Of a DNA stretch of 9,618 bases, positions 1-6,401 are shown in pieces (positions within the stretch are counted from its first letter, which is position 1; each line of letters starts with the position of its first letter). The DNA is taken from contig JAUWGG010000023.1 in assembly GCA_030606525.1 (NCBI GenBank), forward strand, positions 1 through 9,618, in the 5' to 3' direction. Position numbers and translations under genes: made by a program. Source of the stretch: Methanobacteriota archaeon. Lineage in GTDB: Archaea > Thermoplasmatota > Thermoplasmata > JAUWGG01. The notes under the pieces are model-generated. The model worked only from the letters and a program-made list of their open reading frames with translations, did not search any database and was not told the origin of the DNA.

Positions 1-67
1 CAGCAAGGTGAAAAATATCTTCAGTATCAACGTCTCCAAAAGGGATAATGCATAACCTTAGACTCAA
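1..67 (-). CDS. Probable archaemetzincin, N-terminal fragment cut by the window edge
   Basis: An open frame on the minus strand begins with TTG at 67-65 and runs off the left edge after 22 codons. The peptide contains RLCIIPFGDVDTED, which resembles the first beta strand and following segment (I-x-P-x-G-x-V-D) at the N-terminus of archaemetzincins, small zinc metalloproteases common in archaea. The zinc motif HExxHxxGxxH would lie outside the window, so family membership rests on a short match. The start TTG shares its last two bases with the rtcB stop TGA (TTGA overlap), and a GGAGTGA stretch at about 75-81 in the end of rtcB could serve as ribosome binding site. The gene is therefore probably translated by coupling with rtcB. 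The function of archaemetzincins in archaea is poorly known. Confidence 0.5.
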   Translation of the reverse strand, partial: MSLRLCIIPFGDVDTEDIFHLA

Positions 68-1521
68 CCTTTCATCACTCCCAAAGGCGTAAGTCTTGCT
101 ATCATCCTCGATATGCCAGCACCATGTACTATTCTTACAACATCATCAATACGTTTATAAGATTCCGGGGCTTCTTCAGTTAGAACATCTCTGCTTGCTG
201 CCCTGACGTAGATGCCTTTTTGTCTTAAGCTTTCCTTTATAGAAGAGGCGTTGAATCTTCTTGTTGCAGCACGTCTTGACATAACTCTGCCAGCACCATG
301 ACAAGTTGATCCGAATGTTTCTTCCATCGCTTTTTTTGTACCTACAAGAACATAACTGGCTGTCCCCATATCACCTGGAATGAGAACTGGCTGCCCTATG
401 CTCCTGTACTTTCGAGGTATATCGGCGCTACCCTCAGCAAAAGCCCTTGTAGCTCCCTTCCTGTGCACATAGAGCTTTCTCTTTTTTCCATCCACCTCGT
501 GTTCTTCTAATTTTGCCATGTTGTGCGTTATTCCATAGACCAAATGCATATCTAGATCCTCAGCACTATGTTTGAGCACCTTTTCAAAAGATTCACGAAC
601 CCAATGTAAAATCAACTGACGATTTGTCCAACCGAAGTTCGCAGCGCAAGCCATAGCTTTGAAATAATCCTGCGATTCTTTCGATGTTGTTGGTGCGCAG
701 GCAAGCTGCCTATCTGGCAATATGATGTTATATTTTTTTACGGCCCTTTCCATTTCCTTGATGTAGTCAGATGCGATCTGATGTCCACAACCCCTGGAAC
801 CCGTGTGAATCATGACCGTTATTTGGCCCTCATGCTCTATGCCGAGCACTTTTGCAGTCCTTTCATCATAGATCTTGTCAACTCTCTGTATCTCTAAAAA
901 GTGATTGCCAGCACCTAAACTTCCCAACTGCGGCATACCCCTCTGTATCGCTCGTTCACTAACTTTTGAGACGTCTGCTATGTCCATATGTCCGTTCTCT
1001 TCAAGATATTCCAGATCCTCTTCCCAACCATAGCCTTTTTCCACAGCCCAAGGTACCCCTTGTTCAAGTACATTTTTTAGTTCCTCATGAGTTACCCTGA
1101 TCTTGCCTTTTGAACCTAAACCAGAGGGAATATTGATGAACATCGTATCGATTAACTCCTTTGTCTTTGGCGTGATGTCCTTCGAGCTCAGATTCGTTCG
1201 TATCAAGCGGACACCGCAGTTTATGTCAAATCCAACACCGCCTGGTGATAATACTCCTTCCTCTGCATCTGTCGCAGCCACGCCCCCAATGGGAAATCCA
1301 TATCCCCAGTGAATATCTGGCATTGCTAGGGATTTGCCTACGATCCCCGGTAGAGTAGCAACATTAGCAACTTGTTCCAGAGCGTTGTCCCTTGTTACAA
1401 GGTCAAGCATCTTTGCATCCATATATATAATACCGCTTGTTCTCATACCAGGCTTGTAATCTTTAGGAATTTCGTATCGATACTCATCTATCTTTTTCAA
1501 TGGACCAGTCCATCTTTGCAT
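64..1521 (-). CDS. rtcB: RtcB, tRNA-splicing ligase (3'-phosphate/5'-OH RNA ligase)
   Basis: RtcB joins RNA 2',3'-cyclic phosphate or 3'-phosphate ends to 5'-OH ends using Mn2+ and GTP, and seals tRNA exons after intron removal in archaea. The 485-residue length is normal for the family and there is no intein. Family blocks are all present: PGGVGFDINCGVR with metal ligands D99 and C102, GAGNHFLE with H207, HTGSRGCGH with H239, THNMA with H333, PGDMGTASYV near 382-391, and STCHGAGR, whose H408 is the residue expected to carry GMP. The protein ends in the typical PLGVMKG. The start ATG at 1519-1521 is preceded by GGGGG about 7 nt upstream, and a TATA box lies near 1558-1566. The archaemetzincin-like gene overlaps its stop. 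Archease, the usual RtcB partner, is not in the window. Confidence 0.97.
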   Translation of the reverse strand: MQRWTGPLKKIDEYRYEIPKDYKPGMRTSGIIYMDAKMLDLVTRDNALEQVANVATLPGIVGKSLAMPDIHWGYGFPIGGVAATDAEEGVLSPGGVGFDINCGVRLIRTNLSSKDITPKTKELIDTMFINIPSGLGSKGKIRVTHEELKNVLEQGVPWAVEKGYGWEEDLEYLEENGHMDIADVSKVSERAIQRGMPQLGSLGAGNHFLEIQRVDKIYDERTAKVLGIEHEGQITVMIHTGSRGCGHQIASDYIKEMERAVKKYNIILPDRQLACAPTTSKESQDYFKAMACAANFGWTNRQLILHWVRESFEKVLKHSAEDLDMHLVYGITHNMAKLEEHEVDGKKRKLYVHRKGATRAFAEGSADIPRKYRSIGQPVLIPGDMGTASYVLVGTKKAMEETFGSTCHGAGRVMSRRAATRRFNASSIKESLRQKGIYVRAASRDVLTEEAPESYKRIDDVVRIVHGAGISRMIARLTPLGVMKG

Positions 1522-1554
1522 TTTAAACCCCCATTGTGAATTTGAATGCTCTTT

Positions 1555-1569
1555 CGCATTTAAATAACC
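1555..1569. promoter_or_regulatory. Shared TATA box between divergent rtcB and the PRC-barrel gene
   Basis: The only good TATA-like element in the 78-nt divergent spacer is centred on the palindrome TTTAAA (1560-1565 within cATTTAAATAAcc). Read on the minus strand it lies about 41 nt before the rtcB ATG; read on the plus strand it lies about 38 nt before the ATG at 1600. With the usual archaeal 25-nt TATA-to-start distance, both genes would have leaders of roughly 13-16 nt. A symmetric TATA box could direct transcription both ways. This is inferred from sequence and spacing only. Confidence 0.55.
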
Positions 1570-1599
1570 TTTGATTTAGAGAAAAGTAAAAAAGCGATA

Positions 1600-2019
1600 A
1601 TGCTATTACCCTCTGATAGTATGTTCGCAGAAATTAGTGATATGATGGGAATCGAGATATATACAGACAAAGGATTGATCTTAGGGATTGTGAATGATTT
1701 CATAATAAATACGGAAACGAAAAAGGTAGAAGGCTTGCTCGTAGGAGAACCTAACCCTCTGCTTGTTGAGCACTCTAGATCTGTCAGCGTGCCTTTTAGG
1801 TGGGTAGACGCCTTTGGAGATGTGATCTTGCTCAAATATTTCCCTAGATTCGTGCCGACCAGCCCCATACCAGCGAGAATTTCTCTCTGGAAAAAAGCAG
1901 CTGACGAAGTGATAAGAACGACTGAAGAAGTCACAGTCTCAACAGAGAAGAAATTGGAGAGAGAAGTTAAAAAAGCAGGAAGGACGATCAAAAGGAAGTT
2001 TAAAAAATCTAAATTCTAG
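1600..2019 (+). CDS. PRC-barrel domain protein
   Basis: This is a small soluble protein of 139 residues. Residues about 8-82 fit an archaeal PRC-barrel: the MGIEIYTDKGLILGIVNDFI segment, the KKVEGLLVG strand, and the SVPFRWVDAFGDVILLKYFP closing block that typically ends the archaeal version. PRC-barrels are small beta barrels found in the photosynthetic reaction centre H subunit and in RimM. Free-standing archaeal copies have been proposed to bind proteins or RNA, including roles near cell division, but their jobs are largely unknown. The C-terminal tail (about 95-139) is charged, lysine-rich and probably helical. Two starts are possible: ATG 1600, or ATG 1621 (residue 8), where family similarity begins. 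Neither has a clear ribosome binding site. It is transcribed away from rtcB and is followed by T-tracts. Confidence 0.82.
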   Translation: MLLPSDSMFAEISDMMGIEIYTDKGLILGIVNDFIINTETKKVEGLLVGEPNPLLVEHSRSVSVPFRWVDAFGDVILLKYFPRFVPTSPIPARISLWKKAADEVIRTTEEVTVSTEKKLEREVKKAGRTIKRKFKKSKF

Positions 2020-2044
2020 CTTTTTACATTTTACTATTTTTTTA
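2020..2044 (+). terminator. Oligo-T transcription terminator after the PRC-barrel gene
   Basis: Directly after the TAG stop (2017-2019) come three T-tracts: five T at 2021-2025, four at 2029-2032 and seven at 2037-2043. Archaeal RNA polymerase terminates at U-rich runs without needing a hairpin. The tract sits in the 29-nt gap before the convergent ABC permease gene. Confidence 0.6.
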
Positions 2045-2048
2045 AGTG

Positions 2049-2933
2049 TTAATATTCTCCTAAAGAACCATCGATCTTTACGATCTTTTCAATCCTTTTA
2101 TACAAAAAATATCCAACAATAGGTGTGATGATTCCGAAGGCAATAACTATAAGAATTTCGATATTTAAAGGCATCAACTCAGGGTATCCTTCTGGCAGAC
2201 CAATCAAAACGGAGCGAAAAGCATCTACACAGTAGCTTACAGGGATGTAACGACTTATATTGTTTCTTACAACATCAGGTAATGCGCTGAATGGAAAGAA
2301 CATTGCGCAGAATATCATGAAGAAGAACTGCAGGAAATTGACTAAAAGCGCTGCGGTTTCTTTGAGTTTGAGGGTCACAGCTGCGAAAACCAGCCCTATC
2401 CCTAAACAGCCTGATATGGTAAAGAATAAGATACCCAACGCCACCAGCAGATTCTCAGCAGGCAGTCCGCCGAGTATATAACTGACTATAACAACTGCAA
2501 GGATGCACATTAAGCTAGTCCAGATCAGGATTGCAAAGATTCGTGACACGAGATTGCTGATTTTATTTGCAGGTGAGAGATATAGTGATTCCAATGTGCC
2601 TCGAAACTGCTCTTCTCGTAACGAGAAACCAATTTCCCAAATGATGAACGATAAGAACATGTTTATTATGAATCCATATATCATCACACCTACAAGAGGT
2701 ACCATGTTGGAGCTGGGTTCGCTGGAAGACATGAACATCATCGCTGCGAACATGAACATCAAAATCATGAGAAAGATCTGAGCGAACATCGCTACAAAGG
2801 CGATTGGGTACCTGGAGAATTCCACGATAGTTTTTTTCGACATATCAATGAACGTACTTATGCTTTGGCGAACGTTCAATTCAGTAGTTCCAAAGCCTTT
2901 ACAGATCGTATATTCTTTACTTTCCACACTCAA
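2049..2933 (-). CDS. ABC-2 type transporter permease, second of two
   Basis: This is an integral membrane protein of 294 residues with about six membrane segments (roughly 43-68, 78-103, 129-155, 160-187, 193-216, 257-277). Between segments 2 and 3 it has the cytoplasmic REEQFRGTLESLYLSP block, the coupling region typical of ABC-2 permeases. The same block (RREQETGTLEPLYLSP) occurs in the upstream permease, so the two are paralogues that probably form a heterodimer with the ATPase. The start is TTG at 2933-2931, whose first bases overlap the preceding stop as TTGA; GTG at residue 3 is an alternative. It is the last gene of the operon. No clear U-tract follows on the minus strand. The substrate cannot be told from sequence; the family includes exporters of drugs, peptides and polysaccharides. 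Confidence 0.9.
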   Translation of the reverse strand: MSVESKEYTICKGFGTTELNVRQSISTFIDMSKKTIVEFSRYPIAFVAMFAQIFLMILMFMFAAMMFMSSSEPSSNMVPLVGVMIYGFIINMFLSFIIWEIGFSLREEQFRGTLESLYLSPANKISNLVSRIFAILIWTSLMCILAVVIVSYILGGLPAENLLVALGILFFTISGCLGIGLVFAAVTLKLKETAALLVNFLQFFFMIFCAMFFPFSALPDVVRNNISRYIPVSYCVDAFRSVLIGLPEGYPELMPLNIEILIVIAFGIITPIVGYFLYKRIEKIVKIDGSLGEY

Positions 2934-3835
2934 AATTGACCCACTCCCTCGTTTCGCTTCATTCTCCGCTCAGTTTGCAGGAATACATAATAACCTAAGA
3001 GCGGTACGATTGCACCAAACACAAATATCATTGCTAGATCTGCGTACCAAGTACCGAAGAAGTACGATAGGTTCAATAGACTAGCTCGTACACCGTTATT
3101 CATCCATGTTGGCGGGAACGCCATCGCGATATACCTTAGAAACGGTGGGAATACTGTTATCGGAAAGTACACACCCATAAAGAACGCAACTATCCACTGC
3201 ATCATCTGGATCAACGAATTCGCTTCTTTGATCTTCAAAATCAGCGCACCAAACAGGAAACTGATGCCCCACAGCGGAATCAAACCTATGAAGAGGAAGA
3301 GAATAGCGAGCAATATATTGCCTTGGAACGGGTTGACACCAAATATCAATGACCCTAAAAAGAAAGAGACAAAGAAGGTAATTGAAGCTCTGATGAGCGC
3401 GTACAAAGTCACTCCACTTACTACATAGATCTTCTTCGCGGGAGAAAGATATAAGGGCTCAAGTGTGCCTGTTTCCTGTTCTCTTCGGATCCAATAACCT
3501 ACGAGCCATAACATGAGCATCACGGTCATGAATGTACTTGCACCTATGAGCATGTAGAGCTTGTAATCCATTGTGCCGGGATTGCCTGCGTATGCAGTAT
3601 TGTTCTGGAAGTTCACTGCTGCGTTTGCAGAGCCGCCTGCTATGGCGGTCCCGAGCATGATTGGCAGTGCAGCGAACACTATTGGGATGAAGAATTCGAA
3701 TAAGAGCGCGCCTTTATATCTGGATATTATTTTAAAACGTGCTTTTAGGACTGTTGTGATAATGTTAAGGTTTGAGGACGCTGACATTTTACAGAGCCCT
3801 AGATCTTTATGTTTTTGCTCGTTCATCTTCATCAT
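2930..3835 (-). CDS. ABC-2 type transporter permease, first of two
   Basis: This is a 301-residue membrane protein with six predicted helices (about 44-66, 94-117, 140-166, 173-200, 208-230, 264-286). An extracytoplasmic Gly/Ala/Asn-rich loop (67-92) lies between helices 1 and 2. The coupling block RREQETGTLEPLYLSP (117-132) is shared with the downstream permease. A basic N-terminus and a basic C-terminus (ERRMKRNEG) fit cytoplasmic ends. Its ATG at 3835 overlaps the ATPase stop by 4 bp (ATGA). ATGs also occur at codons 2, 4 and 17, and with no strong ribosome binding site the exact start is uncertain. The 4-bp overlaps on both sides point to translational coupling and equal production of the three subunits. 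Confidence 0.9.
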   Translation of the reverse strand: MMKMNEQKHKDLGLCKMSASSNLNIITTVLKARFKIISRYKGALLFEFFIPIVFAALPIMLGTAIAGGSANAAVNFQNNTAYAGNPGTMDYKLYMLIGASTFMTVMLMLWLVGYWIRREQETGTLEPLYLSPAKKIYVVSGVTLYALIRASITFFVSFFLGSLIFGVNPFQGNILLAILFLFIGLIPLWGISFLFGALILKIKEANSLIQMMQWIVAFFMGVYFPITVFPPFLRYIAMAFPPTWMNNGVRASLLNLSYFFGTWYADLAMIFVFGAIVPLLGYYVFLQTERRMKRNEGVGQF

Positions 3836-4878
3836 CTGCTGCTTTGTCCCCCGATCTTTCGCTTTTTAACCACTTCCCTTGTATCTATACTTAATGCCCT
3901 ACCAGTTTTTGCTATGAACACATCCTCCAAGGTGATGTCCTGTGGGTTTATATATTCAATTTGAGCGTTGTTTGCAGTCATGACCTCTATAATCTTAGGC
4001 AGCATCATTCGGCTGTTCTCGCATAAGATTCCTAACTTCGTTTTTCCATTGCCCTCGGATTTAACAATCGCTTCTCTTATGCCAGGTAATGCGCGGATAT
4101 TGTCCACCACATTGGGTGGTATCGTACCCTCGACATTCACTACATCTTCATGTTCTATCGATGATTTCAGTTCCGCAGGTGTCCCCAATGCGATTATCTC
4201 GCCTTTATCGATGATGGCTACCCTATCACATAACTCATCTGCTTCGTGCATGAGATGTGTTGTATATACTATCGTATGCCCGTTTTCATTCAATCCCTTA
4301 ACGATACTTCTCAATTCTCTAGCAGCATGAACATCCATTGTTACAGTTGGCTCATCTAAAAATAGTATAGGAGCCTCATTTATCAAAGATTTTGCAAAAG
4401 CTAAGATCATTTTTTGTCCGGAGGAATAGGTTTCCACAGTACGGTCAATGAAATCTCTCAATTTGAGTAATTCTATCAATTCTTCTATCTTTTTCCTTCG
4501 AATTTTCTTTGGAACGTGGTACAAAGCGCCAAAATAATCTAGGTTCTCCCTACCAGTTAATTTCCAATATAATCCTCGTTCACCCATGAGCATACAGCCA
4601 ATGGATGCGCGAACCAAGTTCTCGTGTTTCTGCAAATTATATCCATTGATCCAGGCCGTTCCACTTGATGGCAAAAGAAGGGTTGTTAGACATTTGATGA
4701 GAGTGGTCTTACCGGCTCCATTCGGACCCAATAGACCAAAGATCTCTCCATCATAGATCTCAAGATCGACGTTCTTGAGAGCTTCTATCTTCCTCTTCTT
4801 AGCTCTAAACAGCTTTTTCCTTTCTTTTGAAATAAACGTTTTTGAGATGTTTTCAATTTTTATTATCGGTTGGATCAT
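3832..4878 (-). CDS. ABC transporter ATP-binding protein (ABC-2 exporter, drug-resistance type)
   Basis: This ATPase should power the two downstream permeases. Walker A is GPNGAGKT at 51-58 (K57), Walker B is ILFLDEP at 171-177 with catalytic E176, and the H-loop is TTHLM with H208. The signature motif is the variant YSSGQK (151-156). The Q-loop region (about 93-104) reads IGCMLMGERGLY and lacks the usual glutamine, a deviation seen in some ABC-2 ATPases. Residues about 245-348 form the C-terminal extension of the DrrA-like group, including the closing ITLEDVFIAKTGR. Residues 17-30 are a basic insert before the core. The ATG is preceded by a strong ribosome binding site, AAGGAGGGGT, within the 21-nt gap after the bactofilin-like gene, so all four genes probably form one transcript. 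Confidence 0.95.
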   Translation of the reverse strand: MIQPIIKIENISKTFISKERKKLFRAKKRKIEALKNVDLEIYDGEIFGLLGPNGAGKTTLIKCLTTLLLPSSGTAWINGYNLQKHENLVRASIGCMLMGERGLYWKLTGRENLDYFGALYHVPKKIRRKKIEELIELLKLRDFIDRTVETYSSGQKMILAFAKSLINEAPILFLDEPTVTMDVHAARELRSIVKGLNENGHTIVYTTHLMHEADELCDRVAIIDKGEIIALGTPAELKSSIEHEDVVNVEGTIPPNVVDNIRALPGIREAIVKSEGNGKTKLGILCENSRMMLPKIIEVMTANNAQIEYINPQDITLEDVFIAKTGRALSIDTREVVKKRKIGGQSSR

Positions 4879-4880
4879 TT

Positions 4881-4890
4881 TACCCCTCCT
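4881..4890 (-). promoter_or_regulatory. Strong Shine-Dalgarno site of the ABC ATPase gene
   Basis: On the minus strand AGGAGGGGTA lies about 2-10 nt before the ATG at 4878-4876. It is the strongest ribosome binding site in the window and fits an internal operon gene that needs its own initiation, unlike the two permeases, which rely on overlapping stops. Confidence 0.75.
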
Positions 4891-4899
4891 TTGATCTGA

Positions 4900-5823
4900 T
4901 CATTTAATTATTTTCCTATTCTTGACCTTTGAACTTTCATGTACACTTAGATTCTTGAATTCAACAGCATCTATTCTGCAGTTCGGACCGATCGTAACAT
5001 CCTCGCCGCGAACGAATTCTGCTGTCGTATCCTCGAGGTAGATCGTAGTGCCAATTATTTTGTTTGCTTTGAGTGAGCCTTTAACTTTAAATACTCTGCC
5101 AAAAAGACTTTTAGTGTACATCTTCTTGACCTCTATGTTCTCTGCCTCAATGACATTAGCACTTGAATGACCGTTCAATTCTACATTTATGGTTTGAGAT
5201 AAAATACTGCCTCCCACATCAAATTTTCCTGCACACCTGAACTCTTTAGCTTTTATATCGCCGCCTACTGTCATCGATCCATCAACTACAACCTTATTGT
5301 TGGAATATAACATGCCGCCAATGCTGCAAGAACCTGCTGTATGAAACTCATCACAATCCACATTCCCATTTATTTTGCATGAACCAGCGGTCTTAAACAT
5401 CTCCGATCTAGCATTTCCCTCTATCTTAGATGAGCCAGAAGCTTTAAAGGTCTTCGATTTTACACTTCCGCTTATTTTGCATGAACCTGACATTTTTACA
5501 TCGTAGGCATCCACATTGCCTTCTACTTTAGTCGAGCCAGAGCACTTAAGCTCTTTTGCGTATACTTGACTGAGCTTACCGGCACCAGAGATTTTAATGA
5601 TGTTCTTCCTTTCCTTAACACTTGGGATCTCTTTTGATATCTTTCTTTCAAATTCTTCGATTTCATCTTTCTCCTCGATCCCTTCAATCTCATCGCTTAT
5701 CTCCTTCATTTCCTGCAATCTTTTTTCATATCTTGCCTTGATTGATCGATATGTTTTTTTGGTAATTTCTTCATTTTGAAATTTTTCCTCTAATTTTTTG
5801 AGTATGTCGTCATAGTTTCCCAT
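4900..5823 (-). CDS. Bactofilin-like (polymer-forming) beta-solenoid protein with N-terminal SHOCT-like helices
   Basis: Starting from ATG 5823 the protein has 307 residues. Residues 4-34 (YDDILKKLEEKF to ARYEK) look like a SHOCT-type helical hairpin, followed by an acidic coiled-coil stretch to about 75. From 78 to 305 the chain is built of short turns with GS or GK corners. In the core the [S/A]GS motif recurs every 17 residues (95, 112, 129, 146, 163), as expected for a right-handed bactofilin-type beta solenoid. There is no signal peptide or membrane segment, so it should be cytoplasmic, possibly a polymeric scaffold at the membrane. An upstream in-frame TTG at 5847 would add 8 residues but lies upstream of the transcript start predicted from the TATA box near 5853-5864, so ATG 5823 is preferred. 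It is first in an operon with an ABC-2 exporter. Polymerisation is inferred. Confidence 0.78.
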   Translation of the reverse strand: MGNYDDILKKLEEKFQNEEITKKTYRSIKARYEKRLQEMKEISDEIEGIEEKDEIEEFERKISKEIPSVKERKNIIKISGAGKLSQVYAKELKCSGSTKVEGNVDAYDVKMSGSCKISGSVKSKTFKASGSSKIEGNARSEMFKTAGSCKINGNVDCDEFHTAGSCSIGGMLYSNNKVVVDGSMTVGGDIKAKEFRCAGKFDVGGSILSQTINVELNGHSSANVIEAENIEVKKMYTKSLFGRVFKVKGSLKANKIIGTTIYLEDTTAEFVRGEDVTIGPNCRIDAVEFKNLSVHESSKVKNRKIIK

Positions 5824-5852
5824 GTTCTCACAATTTTTGATATACAACTAGC

Positions 5853-5864
5853 ATTATTTAATAT
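5853..5864 (-). promoter_or_regulatory. TATA box for the bactofilin-like/ABC operon
   Basis: On the minus strand ATATTAAATAAT is a good archaeal TATA box. Its centre is about 36 nt before ATG 5823, predicting a transcript start near 5834 and a leader of about 11 nt that contains GTGAG. This spacing is the main argument for ATG 5823 over TTG 5847. Confidence 0.55.
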
Positions 5865-5900
5865 TTTTTTGAGAATAAATATAGATAACTGCATCTTTGA

Positions 5901-5912
5901 ATTTTATAAAAT
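5901..5912 (+). promoter_or_regulatory. Palindromic TATA-like element ATTTTATAAAAT
   Basis: This is a perfect 12-bp palindrome containing TTTATAAA, flanked by TTG on the left and CAA on the right with one extra base. It may be the TATA box of the plus-strand regulator, which would give a transcript start near 5932 and a leader of about 40 nt, or part of an operator. A weaker A/T-rich candidate lies at 5935-5942. Confidence 0.45.
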
Positions 5913-5948
5913 CAACTTTTTTGTAAAAATCTGCAAAATAAAAGTTGA
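5912..5948. promoter_or_regulatory. Inverted repeat TCAACTTTT / AAAAGTTGA, candidate operator
   Basis: Perfect 9-bp arms lie at 5912-5920 and 5940-5948, with a 19-nt spacer. The arm centres are 28 bp apart. The repeat lies between the regulator's TATA-like element and its ATG at 5975, overlapping its predicted transcript start and leader. A dimeric winged-helix protein could bind it, making autoregulation of the downstream regulator the simplest reading. Control of the divergent operon from here is possible but less direct. A chance repeat in this AT-rich spacer cannot be excluded. Confidence 0.5.
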
Positions 5949-5974
5949 AATAGTAGAATATCATATAAAAGAGC

Positions 5975-6400
5975 ATGAGCTTTAACAACTTGACCGTTTT
6001 GAAAGCTCTCTCATCCAAAACTCGATTGAACATTATACAATGTTTGCGTGAGGGCGTAGATCATCCAGAGGACATAGCTAAAAAACTCGAGGTAACTCGC
6101 CAATCTATAGATAAACATCTATTGGGGCTGCATGCTCTTGGATTAGTTGAACGATCAGCGGTTTTCCCGCCAGATGGCAGACCAAAGATAGTGTATAAAA
6201 TGAGCACTGTGGGAATAGAACTCGTCGATTCTTTAAATGAGCTTGTTAAAAAATATAATGTGAAGATCATTGAGAGATATGATGATGAGCTTGAATCGTT
6301 AGATGTGCAGTTAGCGCAGGGTGATATCGGTGAAGAGGTTTATTTGAAAAGATTGGATGAATTGAAAAAGAAATATAAGATTAAATCAAATGAAAAATAA
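5975..6400 (+). CDS. ArsR-like winged-helix transcriptional regulator with C-terminal SHOCT-like module
   Basis: This is a 141-residue cytoplasmic DNA-binding protein. Residues 4-83 form a winged helix: LKALSSKTRLNIIQCL is the usual ArsR-type first helix, PEDIAKKLEVTRQSIDKHLLGLHALGLVE holds the helix-turn-helix with recognition helix about 42-55, and the wing runs about 60-76. No cysteine cluster for metal sensing is present. After a linker helix, residues 101-135 (YDDELESLDVQLAQG to KKKYK) form a charged helical pair like the N-terminus of the divergent bactofilin-like protein. Divergent placement suggests it controls that operon and itself. The start has no good ribosome binding site. Its stop is one base from the stop of the convergent ureohydrolase gene. 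Confidence 0.85.
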   Translation: MSFNNLTVLKALSSKTRLNIIQCLREGVDHPEDIAKKLEVTRQSIDKHLLGLHALGLVERSAVFPPDGRPKIVYKMSTVGIELVDSLNELVKKYNVKIIERYDDELESLDVQLAQGDIGEEVYLKRLDELKKKYKIKSNEK

Positions 6401-6401
6401 C

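Noticed and set aside
1560..1991. Minus-strand open frame opposite the PRC-barrel gene
   Set aside because: The plus strand encodes a recognisable PRC-barrel with promoter and terminator; the other strand has no motif and would overlap the rtcB promoter.
5265..5560. DNA-level tandem repeat in the bactofilin-like gene
   Set aside because: The 51-bp period is visible in protein but the DNA copies have diverged strongly, so it is an old protein repeat rather than a recent tandem duplication.
5845..5847. TTG as the start of the bactofilin-like gene
   Set aside because: It would lie upstream of the transcript start predicted from the TATA box at 5853-5864; ATG 5823 has suitable spacing and is where the SHOCT-like segment begins.
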